From assembly GCA_030015575.1 (NCBI GenBank), contig CM057344.1, positions 595,704,410 to 595,768,409 of the forward strand: a DNA stretch of 64,000 nt. Reading direction: 5' to 3'. Of the stretch, positions 1 to 10,399 are shown in pieces. Source of the stretch: Agapanthus africanus. Its lineage: Eukaryota > Streptophyta > Magnoliopsida > Asparagales > Amaryllidaceae. Each line of letters begins with the position of its first letter. The first letter of the stretch is position 1. The notes under the pieces were generated by a model. The model was not told where the DNA came from, ran no database searches, and saw only the letters and a list, made by a program, of their open reading frames with translations. The position numbers and the translations under genes are program-made.

Positions 1-1
1 C

Positions 2-65
2 CCTCCACCCACCACATCTACCGAGATGGAAGGTTTTCCATCAGATTTCAATAACACCACCCTGC
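2..65 (+). pseudogene. H gag, N-terminal fragment left of A1
   Basis: Reading from base 2, a proline- and threonine-rich open frame runs to the A1 insertion point. It continues in the same frame at 10190 after A1. The last five bases (CCTGC, 61-65) are the target duplicated by A1. The start of the gene is outside the window. Confidence 0.6.
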
Positions 66-2258
66 TGTTGGAGATAGTGCCCTCAGAGTCAATTATTGGA
101 TCACGGGCACGTGATTGCAATGATTGAGGGAGGACCTATCCCGGTAGAACAGTCTTACTCGAGATGATAGTATGCTATCTGGTTTACCTTTATCATCGTG
201 TACTGCTTCAGGTGACCTTACATGTCACTATTACACATTGATAGAGCCCATAGGATTCTTGCTTGACGGCCAGCAGTATGAGGGCGATCATATAAGTGAG
301 AGCTGGAGTCTATAAGCACATCCTTAAAAGGTCCCTAGTCGTGGGAGTTTCGAGACAGGGCATCGATACTCCAGAGTAGACTAGTGTATACAGTCGAGAC
401 CCCGACGAGGGGCGGTGGCCGGTCTCACAGGCCACTGGTGTCAGTTGGATCACCTAAGATGTATACAGGTGCTCATTGGGTTATGAGTACACCGGACAGG
501 ACTCGCCGGGAACCTGCTAGTTGGGATTATACCAGACGTCAGATAGCAGTTCCCAGGTGACATGTGTACAGGTTAGTTCATCGACCTGAGATCGTCATTT
601 GTCTCGTGTGAGTTCCCACTGTGCTTTGATTACTACCCTACCACGGCTCAAAGGAGTCGTGCAAACAGGTTTTAGTTGGGTACAGTCCCGAGCCACATGG
701 AGGCAGTGAGCGGATCTGCAGGGGTTCGTCTCTCCCGGTATTGGGGGTGAGGTCGCGCTGTGTCTTGGAGAGCCATTACACAAAGCCCTCGGCCGAGGCA
801 GGAGATTTACTGGTAGGTATTCCAGTAGTATCTCAGGGTGTTCTGGGCTACACTCCGACACGACTTGTACCGCCTTTGGGGGTCTGACTTTTACCAACCC
901 CCTAGGCCCGCCATGCGATGCTCATAGACGAACGGACCGGACTGTACGGATATTGTCACTGACAGGCTCAGTAGGGTGTCAGGATGAGTTCGCTCATCGA
1001 CGTCCCTTTTGGTCAAAAACTGGTGGCCCGTCACGTATTGGCTAATACCTCTGACGTGCTAGTGGTTAAATCCACAACCATAGTATTGACGAGTTTTTAG
1101 AGTCCACCACACTTTCAGTTACTCAAGCTTTCGGGCGAAACGCTGTAGAGGCCGTATGGAGATATGGCAGGGTCCGATCACATACGTGCGGTATTGCACG
1201 AATCAGGATCGGACGGTTTGTACTAGTAGCCGTATGGATATATGGCAGGGTTCGATCAGATGCGTGCGGTATTGCACGGATCAGGATCGAACGGATAATA
1301 CTAGCCGGCTTTGGTTTAAGCCGGATCCTAGTTTAGTACAGTGTAGATTTTGTCTCTTTGCATTTGTATCCGGACGGAATACAGATGCGGGTGTGTATGC
1401 ACAGTATCGGGGTTTTCCTGTAATTTATTACGGGACCAGTTTTCTGGAGTTGCCAGTTTGCATTCCGTTCCGGCCGGTTTTCCTTTGTCCTTTCCCGGCC
1501 GGACTTTTCCGATGGAGGGGGTAATTTGCAGTTTTGCAAATTACATTTGTGGAGGGGGTTTCTTGCACTTGTATTCATTATGATAAGCATCTTTTGTTTT
1601 TCATCCATGATGGTGCTTTAATGTGTTTTGAGTGGGTATGGGTTTGATGTAAGTAATAAGCATGGTTGATGTTTGTTTGTGGTCACCATTCTCTTTATCC
1701 TACACTCACCTCCCTTCATGCTACAAATTGATTCCCTCCACCATTTCCATTTAAGCTTGGCCGGCCACAATTTTGGGAATGAGGGAAAATGAGAGAGTTT
1801 CATTTGGTGTGGGAAAAATTATCATTCATATCTTTTTTCCATTGCCACAAAAATCCCCAACTTCATATCTTGTTGATTCCTCCATCAAGGCAACAAAACC
1901 CCAAAGAGACAAAGCACTACACAATCTACAGCAAATCTTGGGCACGTCGACTTGCCAGCTTCGTGCCCGAGTTGCCTCGGTATTGAGGTGGGAGCCCGTA
2001 AAAGATACAGACGATGTGGTGCCCTTCCGGCAAGGAGGCGACGACCGGAGTTTCCGCGGGAGATCGGGACGATGACAAGAAGACCGGAGGACTCGGATCA
2101 CTCTGTATATCTCTCACCCTTTCTCTTGTTAGCTAGTATCGGTTAATGGTTTCGATCCGGGTATATTGTCCGCGGTAGCGCCAGTTTAAAGTTAAGAAAA
2201 ATTTTGATTCCGCATTTTGGCCTCGGATAGACGGCCGGGGCGCTGCCGTGGCGCAACA
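66..2258 (+). repeat. A1 5' LTR
   Basis: 2,193 bp, starts TGTTGGAGATAG and ends GCGCAACA. Within it, 1150-1544 is a run of inverted repeats. A tandem pair of about 78-bp units has arms GTCCGATC/GATCGGAC (1172-1179, 1207-1214) and GTTCGATC/GATCGAAC (1250-1257, 1285-1292), each enclosing GTGC/GCAC. Then come CCGGCTT/AAGCCGG (1305-1311, 1318-1324), GCATTTGTAT/ATACAGATGC (1360-1369, 1379-1388), CCTGTAAT/ATTACGGG (1417-1434) and GTAATTTGCA/TGCAAATTAC (1521-1530, 1535-1544). GGGCACG/CGTGCCC lies further on, near 1939-1968. Short ORFs here are not conserved as protein. Confidence 0.93.
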
Positions 2259-2270
2259 TGGTATCAGAGA
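2259..2270 (+). other. A1 primer binding site (initiator tRNA-Met)
   Basis: TGGTATCAGAGA directly abuts the LTR with no spacer. It matches the complement of the plant initiator tRNA-Met 3' end over 11 bases, then departs from the TGGTATCAGAGCC seen in A2, B1, B2 and B3. Confidence 0.85.
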
Positions 2271-4568
2271 CACGCCATTAACCTTGCCTAGCTTGTTCTA
2301 ATGCGTTTTACTTATCCGATCGACCAAAATCCCAAAAACCGTATTTTTCCTTCACATCAGTTTCTGTCGAATTTTTTTGGTGTCCAAAAATTTTTCAGGT
2401 CATTGCAGAATTATGTACAGGGAATCCTAAGAACACTGAAAAATTTGGTAACCCAATTCTTCCGTACGACCGCGGAACCGCGGCCTTAATCTCTTTTTGG
2501 GCCGCGGTTCCGCCGCATGAAGTTGAGATCACTTTGCCATATTTTTACAGTGGGCTTGTGGGCTGGAAATAGGGGTTTTGGAATATTAAAATTGGGCCCA
2601 GAATTTCTGTGAGTGCTACAGTATTGCTTAGGGGCCTACTTGTTAATTTTTGATCGATTGGATATTTTAAACACATTATTTCACAGTATTTACATTATAT
2701 CTGCGACCGTGAATGTCACTCGATCGGTAAATCCGGTCTAACTGCTATAGCCCGGTTAGACGGATTTGCGAACGTGACTTTTCACGTTGATGTTCTATGT
2801 TTATGCTGTGTTGTTGCGGATCGGTCATGGGAGATAGCCTGGATGCAATGCTAGTACAGTTTTGTTTTATATGTACATTTGATATTGCGGGGCGAGCGTC
2901 CGACATGTGGACTGCCGTCACTGCCTGTTTGTATTATTCTTTTGGGGCACGACCTGGTTGCGGTCAATGTACCCGGTGTATGTATATTTTACTTTCTGTA
3001 CTAGGGTTACCCCGCGGAGGGGTGCACGGATAGCCGGGTTCTAGAGGGCAACGGGCCCGCATCTCAGGGCATTGAGACGGAGGGGGCTTTAGTCTGGAAT
3101 TGGCGGGCTATTCACCGCACTCATAGGGGGTACAGGTTGACCCAGGAGGGGTGCCCAAGTTACCGGATTCCGTGAAGTGCTGGGTGGTCCATTCACGGTG
3201 CTTAAGGGGGCTGCCTCGCTTCAGGTTTTGGCGGGTGACTTGCCGCGCCCGTAGGGGTCTAGGATTTCATTGCACAGGCTATCCACACGACCAGGGGAAC
3301 GTCGGGTTTCAGCAGCGGCTCTGTGAAACCCGGGGCTTCCAGATATCTGTATTGTTCTGTGATGCTGTACATTTCTGTGATGTTGCATTTTATTCACGCC
3401 TTGAGCGAAATACTATATATTGGTATATATATTAGTAGATGTTGTATATGTTTTTCATCCGCGCTAGTCCAGTCCCCGCTCTGCCGTTAGTTAGCTAACC
3501 TAACGGGTGATGACGGGACCCAGTGGCGAATGCGGATGGCATATACGTACGTCAGTATATTTTCGTTCTTTGTGGTGTGATCAATTGATGGGACTGCGTT
3601 GATTCGGATCAATGCAAGATAAACAAACCTATTCTGATGTTGTTGGAACATTTTTCAAAAAGCTGTTATTGCAAGGACGTTCACTTTTGTTTTGCATCGT
3701 GGTATTCATTTGGAATATCCTGCTCCTCAGTCGACGAGGCAAGGGCCGAGATCCCTTCACCGGGAGTGACCCCTTGGACAGAAGTTTGCGTCAGGGCATT
3801 AACTTCACTATAGCCGATTACTTTTGCTTTGCATCGTGGTATTCAGTTGGAATATCCTGCACCTCATTCTACGGGGAAAGAGCCGAGATCCCTTCGCCGG
3901 GAGTGACCTCTTTAGTAAAGGTTTTCGTCACTATATTTTTATAAAAAGTTATCCAGTTCCTTCAACGATATCAAGTTCATTACGTTAAAGGTTTTTCGCC
4001 AAAAACCAGTCGTAGCCCTCCGTCATTTCAGATCAGTATTGCTTAGTATTCGCGCTGCGTTTGTCGTTGCTATTCGCCGAGGCGTAGTGTGCGGTAGCTT
4101 TGTTGTGCTATTCTGTCGCATGGATATGTGGATTGGTTAGGACAGTCGTACGACTTTGTTGATTATTCGTCAAGGGTCGTGCGGGTGGGTTTAACGCAAT
4201 CAAGATAATGACGGGCTGAATTTGACTAGGACCTTTTGATTTGTTGATTATTCGTCAAGGTCACTTGGGTCCTAGGGGTAAAAATCACATCGGGAGTTTC
4301 AAAAGAACTGAAACTTGCCAGACATGCGCATACCTTCTGGAGTGTGGTGACTTGAGTGGATTCCGTCAAGTTATCATGCGATGATAGTTGGATCCCGATT
4401 CCCACTGATGAGTTGGTTTACTCCTCGGGTGATCCCGACTAATTCTTCTTTCAGGTTTAGAGGAGAATTTGACGGTACAGTGGGAGGTTTCCAGATTAGA
4501 TAAAGTGATAACCATTCTGATCTAGGTTAGAGTGCACGCTGAGTGTTTCTTTTCTCTCTCTCTGGCAG
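2271..4568 (+). other. A1 structured non-coding leader
   Basis: No credible gag or other protein. In order it shows: a perfect 14-bp inverted repeat GCGGAACCGCGGCC/GGCCGCGGTTCCGC (2472-2485, 2500-2513); ATCCGC/GCGGAT arms enclosing CCGTTAG/CTAACGG (about 3459-3537); the duplicated three-hairpin module (3686-3778, 3821-3916); GGTTTTT/AAAACC (near 3989-4007); three long stem-loops, two with loop TTGATTATTCGT at 4159-4170 and 4244-4255 and a diverged first copy near 4051-4096; AGTTTCA/TGAAACT (4295-4315); and a pyrimidine tract ending in AG (4567-4568). The same order is found in A2, B1, B2 and B3. The role is unknown; packaging, dimerisation, splicing or translation control are all possible. 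Confidence 0.6.
3686..3916 (+). repeat. A1 duplicated three-hairpin leader module
   Basis: Two copies (3686-3778 and 3821-3916). Each has GGTATTC..GAATATCC (3701-3720, 3838-3857), CCTC..GAGG or CCTC..GGGG, and TCAC-CGGGA-GTGA within a very conserved CCGAGATCCCTTCACCGGGA stretch. In the second copy TCAC is TCGC, which keeps pairing with GTGA through a G-T wobble. Confidence 0.6.
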
Positions 4569-7500
4569 CGACCATTGACCCGACCCTGGACTATGACTCA
4601 GTGACCAAGTTGACCGAACCTTCTTAACACCGGCTTTTGGATTGTCAGAGTTGCAAACCTCATTGCCACTCCTACTTTTACCCTTTTCTCCAGGACACCC
4701 CGTATTACTACGAACGTCCACTTCCATTAGACAAAACCATCGTATGGTTAGATACGAACTCGAAGGAATTTATTCGAGGATGGTTTCCGGTTCTGGAGAA
4801 AACGAATAGGACTATTCAGTTGTCTTTTCTTTTCACCCTCTCTCATTGCGAGTACTCCTTGGTTTAGGAGATAGTACACCTATTACGCAAATTGGATAGT
4901 CTTCTTCCAAACCTTGGGCAGGTGCCGAACGGTGGGGAATGAAGAAAACCAATTAGCATAACAATGGTGTACAGAAGGTATTAAGTTAAGACAAAGCAAG
5001 GGATTAGTAAGAGGGCAAAGTAAATTGCGACTGCTATTCACGACCGAACCAAGTATTTCTTCGCCAATCCTAAATCACCTTTGTATTTCTCCAGGACACT
5101 CCGTATCACTACGAAGATCCCACAGTTTATTTGGATACTCCATCGTATGGTTATATACGAACTCGAAAGGAACTTGTTCCAGTTCGGGGATGGATTCTGG
5201 TCCAGGAGAAATAGGAATAAGGTTTATTCGGTTGTCTTTTATCTTCACCTTCTCTCGCATTGCGAGTGCTCCTAGGATTAGGACAGTACACCCATTATGC
5301 TTATTGGATAGTCTTCTTCCAAACCATAGGCTGGTGCCGAACGGTAGGGAAGGAAGAAAACCATTTGGCCTAAAGGGGTGTGCAGACGGTAATGACTAAA
5401 GACATATAAAGGGATTTGGACAGATGGCAAAGAGATATACGGTTACAGTTGTGAATCTGGATAATGGTAGAGGCATTACTAGGAATACCAGGATACCCTA
5501 TCGAAACATTTCAATGTTTCAGTTCAACTGTGTACTGTTAAAAGAAAACTGATTTCCTGATTAGACACTTGCTCCAGTGTATGTATTTACCAGGTTTGAT
5601 TCTCACATCTGTATGGTTTTACAGATGATGAGTGGGAGTAAGTTATTGGGAATAGGGTGATCATCCTCATTATATCGGGATTCGTTGTAATCGGTGATAT
5701 TTGAGGAAGATCATCTGGGCTGTTTGCCGGTCGGCAAATATTTGGTTTTGAATATCCGTTGTTATGCACCAATTTCAAATTGATATATCTGTACGTCTAT
5801 TTTCATAGAGTGAGATATACCTTTTGATATTATGTCGATGACATTTACCTATATCAGTGGATGGTTAGGTAAGGAGCATCAAACAGCGGTGTAATTCTTC
5901 TTAACCATAAGTACAGTTTTCAACTTACGACGCACAGTGAAAGAGTTGTTAGACTCAGCGGACTTATACAGAGTATTGTATGTTGTCCAGTGTCCATTAG
6001 GACAGAGGGGTTGGTCCTCATACTATATTCTGTTTACTTTTAACTTCTCTAGTTCTTAGACATGTGTTTCGTAGAAACACAGGGTCTAAGTTTTGAGGAG
6101 TTATAGGTATTTGAATAGAGTAGAGAACCAGGTGTAGCAAGTATCGGGATTCTTCAAGGTGATCGAAGATGTAGATACTTGTGTATGGTATTCAGTTGAT
6201 AGTAATGATAAAGAGAAATTGCTTCTCTTTCAGGTTACTCATAATTGGAAGCATTCCTAAGTTGAGTAACGCTGATCGGCCTCCTTCCATTTAGTTGACA
6301 TGCACTGGAGATAGCTGCATGATTTGAATCTGGTTCATTTAAATCAGTGCCTCTGGTTCTATATTGGATATAGAACAGTTCATATCTTAACGATGTTAAG
6401 GTACGGGGAGTTGTCCGGCTTATGATTAGAACCAGACACTGGACAACTCAAGGCACGTTTCTGTGATGGCTGTTTGTGGGTTGACCCAGGCTATGACGAG
6501 GGTTGATTTTCTACCATCTGGAAGATCAATAGAGATATTGTTCTAAACTCGCCACGGTTTTATTAAAAATGGATTTTTTCAAAAACAGTAGTGGGAGTAT
6601 GGTAGAACTGGAAGTGATTCCAGAACCGCAAACGATTACTGAAGATTTGATAAGAACCTCAAGATTCAATCTGATTTGACATTCCATTGGCCACTCCGCA
6701 GATAAGGTGGGTAACTTCAGGCACCCGAGAGGCACTCCGGTAGCCTCAAGGACGGTGACAGGGAAGTTCTTGTTTACCCACACTTGCCATTGTTGTTGTT
6801 CCAGGCTGCGAGACCCGGCAGGAGGATGAGTATAGCGTCGTTCTAAACTAGCTTTAGAAGTGCGCATCTATATGACTCTGCCAGAGGGTTGTCGTAGTCA
6901 GTGGGAGCAGCGGAAGCATTGGTGGACATCAGGCTTATGTCTATTTATAGACTAAAGCAGATATAGCGGAGATAGATCATCTATTTCTGATGTGACAGTC
7001 ATAGGTTTGACGTCATCAGAATAGGGGATGGATCTGTTAAGAAGGTAGTAGGGTGTGATGTCCTGGTTTTTGATGACATACACAGAGTAGGAAAGGAAAC
7101 TCCTATACTACGATCGGTTATATTTTGGTCGTCACACAGTAGTTTCTCCACATGGGACTTGGACATTATATCAGACATACTGGTTACTAGATCTATGGTT
7201 TTAGATCTAGATTTGGGTGGTTTCCCAATCAGGGTACTTTGACAGCATTCTAAGAGTATTTAGAATGGACGACTCCTGGCATGGTAGTGTACCTGCAGGT
7301 AATGGAGTCACCCTCTCTAAAGGTGTCTTATAGACTAAAGTAGAGAGGGATGTGCATGATTGGCAGATCACTTGCTTTGGCAATTGAGTCAATCATGAGA
7401 TGTCAAGTACCACACCAGATGTTGTTCTTGCACTAGATGCAATAAGTTGATATTGATCCAATCCTGGAGGAACAGTCGGAAGCAGTTTTAGAACATAAGT

Positions 7501-7980
7501 GAATGTTCTAGGGATATGATAACGGCTTCCTCCTTTAGGAGACGGTTATCACTCCAGGCTTCCAAGGTGACATGGACGACAAGGAGGTTGTCAGAGTTAT
7601 AGTTCTCCCTCTGACGAGGGACAGTATTCTGGACAGGTGATCCAGGCAGATACTGAGGGAGGCATGGCGCAGGATACTGATTAAGTTCAGTTGACGATAC
7701 AGTCTAAGAAGTTTGGATTTGGAATTCATTTATGAACTAGGTCCCATCAGACATCCAGACATTCCAAGACAGGTATTGCTCATTTCGGGAGATGGTTTTC
7801 TCCGCGAACTTGAGATATAGAGAGACATAGAAAGAAACATCCAGGCGGATCCACTCACTGAGGCTTTTCCTCGAACGCAATAGTTTCGCAAACAGGCTTT
7901 GTGCGACTGACTAGTAGAGGAGTTGGGTGTTCGGTATCACACGGGCTGTGAGTATGCGACATCGCAATAATTAGCCTTGA
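4569..7980 (+). pseudogene. A1 degenerate copia pol relic
   Basis: No open frame of useful length, but the order of copia pol can be followed by comparison with B3. The pol N-terminus trace is at about 4605-4620 (ttgaccgaacc), a protease-like trace (W-LDT) at about 4735-4800, an RT entry trace (MT-PEG, then a GSSG-coding stretch) at about 6870-6925, a YVDD-region trace at about 7055-7120 and RNase H traces at about 7550-7700. The 4660-4990 segment is partly repeated at 5060-5400. The integrase core is not recognisable. A2 shares most of the same disruptions, so decay preceded the two insertions. Confidence 0.6.
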
Positions 7981-7984
7981 GTGC

Positions 7985-7995
7985 AAGTGGGAGAT
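7985..7995 (+). other. A1 polypurine tract
   Basis: AAGTGGGAGAT immediately before the 3' LTR; the same AGTGCAAGTGGGAGAT occurs in A2 and B3. It primes plus-strand DNA synthesis. Confidence 0.85.
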
Positions 7996-10188
7996 TGTTG
8001 GAGATAGTGCCCTCAGAGTCAATTATTGGATCACGGGCACCTAATTGCAATGATTGAGGGAGGACCTATCCCGGTAGAACAGTCTTACTCGAGATGATAG
8101 TATGCTATCTGGTTTACCTTTATCATCGTGTACTGCTTCAGGTGACCTTACATGTCACTATTACACGTTGATAGAGCCCATAGGATTCTTGCTTGACGGC
8201 CAGCAGTATGAGGGCGATCATATAAGTGAGAGCTGGAGTCTATAAGCACATCCTTAAAAGGTCCCTAGTCGTGGGAGTTTCGAGACAGGGCATCGATACT
8301 CCAGAGTAGACTAGTGTATACAGTCGAGACCCCGACGAGGGGCGGTGGCCGGTCTCACAGGCCACTGGTATCAGTTGGATCACCTAAGATGTATACAGGT
8401 GCTCATTGGGTTATGAGTACACCGGACAGGACTCGCCGGGAACCTGCTAGTTGGGATTATACCAGACGTCAGATAGCAGTTCCCAGGTGACATGTGTACA
8501 GGTTAGTTCATCGACCTGAGATCGTCATTTATCTCGTGTGAGTTCCCACTGTGCTTTGATTACTACCCTACCACGGCTCAAAGGAGTCGTGCAAACAGGT
8601 TTTAGTTGGGTACAGTCCCGAGCCACATGGAGGCAGTGAGCGGATCTGCAGGGGTTCGTCTCTCCCGGTATTGGGGGTGAGGTCGCGCTGTGTCTTGGAG
8701 AGCCATTACACAAAGCCCTCAGCCGAGGCAGGAGATTTACTGGTAGGTATTCCAGTAGTATCTCAGGGTGTTCTAGGCTACACTCCGACACGACTTGTAC
8801 CGCCTTTGGGGGTCTGACTTTTACCAACCCCCTAGGCCCGCCATGCGATGCTCATAGACGAACGGACCGGACTGTACGGATATTGTCACTGACAGGCTCA
8901 GTAGGGTGTCAGGATGAGTTCGCTCATCGACGTCCCTTTTGGTCAAAAACTGGTGGCCCGTCACGTATTGGCTAATACCTCTGACGTGCTAGTGGTTAAA
9001 TCCACAGCCATAGTATTGACGAGTCTTTAGAGTCCACCACACTTTCAGTTACTCAAGCTTTCGGGCGAAACGCTGTAGAGGCCGTATGGAGATATGGCAG
9101 GGTCCGATCACATACGTGCGGTATTGCACGAATCAGGATCAGACTGTTTGTACTAGTAGCCGTATGGATATATGGCAGGGTTCGATCAGATGCGTGCGGT
9201 ATTGCACGGATCAGGATCGAACGGATAATACTAGCCGGCTTTGGTTTAAGCCGGATCCTAGTTTAGTACAGTGTAGATTTTGTCTCTTTGCATTTGTATC
9301 CGGACGGAATACAGATGCGGGTGTGTATGCACAGTATCGGGGTTTTCCTGTAATTTATTACGGGACCAGTTTTCTGGAGTTGCCAGTTTGCATTCCGTTC
9401 CGGCCGGTTTTCCTTTGTTCTTTCCCGGCCGGACTTTTCCGATGGAGGGGATAATTTGCAGTTTTGCAAATTACATTTGTGGAGGGGGTTTCTTGCACTT
9501 GTATTCATTATGATAAGCATCTTTTGTTTTTCATCCATGATGGTGCTTTAATGTGTTTTGAGTGGGTATGGGTTTGATGTAAGTAATAAGCATGGTTGAT
9601 GTTTGTTTGTGGTCACCATTCTCTTTATCCTACACTCACCTCCCTTCATGCTACAAATTGATTCCCTCCACCATTTCCATTTAAGCTTGGCCGGCCACAA
9701 TTTTGGGAATGAGGGAAAATGAGAGAGTTTCATTTGGTGTGGGAAAAATTATCATTCATATCTTTTTTCCATTGCCACAAAAATCCCCAACTTCATATCT
9801 TGTTGATTCCTCCATCAAGGCAACAAAACCCCAAAGAGACAAAGCACTACACAATCTACAGCAAATCTTGGGTACGTCGACTTGCCAGCTTCGTGCCCGA
9901 GTTGCCTCGGTATTGAGGTGGGAGCCCGTAAAAGATACAGACGATGTGGTGCCCTTCCGGCAAGGAGGCGACGACCGGAGTTTCCGCGGGAGATCGGGAC
10001 GATGACAAGAAGACCGGAGGACTCGGATCACTCGGTATATCTCTCACCCTTTCTCTTGTTAGCTAGTATCGGTTAATGGTTTCGATCCGGGTATATTGTC
10101 CGCGGTAGCGCCAGTTTAAAGTTAAGAAAAATTTTGATTCCGCATTTTGGCCTCGGATAGACGGCCGGGGCGCTGCCGTGGCGCAACA
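7996..10188 (+). repeat. A1 3' LTR
   Basis: Same length as the 5' LTR, offset exactly 7,930. The few differences break some hairpin arms: GATCGGAC became GATCAGAC, and GTAATTTGCA became ATAATTTGCA. Those look like post-insertion mutations. Confidence 0.93.
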
Positions 10189-10399
10189 CCTGCCACCACC
10201 CGTAGGTGCTCATAATCCACCGCTTATCTCTCTCCAAGAGAGATGTTACCCTGTCCGTGGACCCCTTCCTACCTGTCTATCTATTCCACCAACCAATGGG
10301 GATAATTTTGAAATTAAACCCCACTTCATCAAACTGTTGCCCAAATTTCAAGGGCTTGAATCCGAAGATGCATACATTTTTATAAACAAATTCAAAAAC
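10189..10399 (+). pseudogene. H gag, fragment between A1 and G1
   Basis: This short stretch encodes a gag segment with the motif FEIKPHFIKLLPKF followed by QGLESEDAY, typical of the start of the capsid domain in Athila-type gag proteins (family knowledge). The frame is open across the whole fragment and carries on at 22705 after G1. CCTGC at 10189-10193 is the A1 target duplication and AAAAC at 10395-10399 that of G1. An apparent ORF at 10178-10525 joins A1 LTR, this fragment and G1 LTR and is not a real gene. Confidence 0.7.

Larger units (their letters stand above)
66..10188 (+). mobile_element. A1: non-autonomous copia-derived LTR element
   Basis: Complete 10,123-bp element with two 2,193-bp LTRs (66-2258 and 7996-10188), terminal TG..CA, and the 5-bp target duplication CCTGC at 61-65 and 10189-10193. 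About 15 mismatches between the LTRs by eye (about 0.7%) point to a recent insertion. The interior has a tRNA-Met primer site, a long structured leader, a degenerate trace of copia pol and a polypurine tract. There is no long open frame. A2 has the same decayed interior, so A1 most likely moved using proteins from another element. Confidence 0.92.

Noticed and set aside
595..2146. Several 60-120 aa frames in the A1 LTR, repeated exactly at 8525-10076
   Set aside because: They are repeated only because the LTRs are copies; overlapping frames on both strands, no motif, and not kept as protein in A2.
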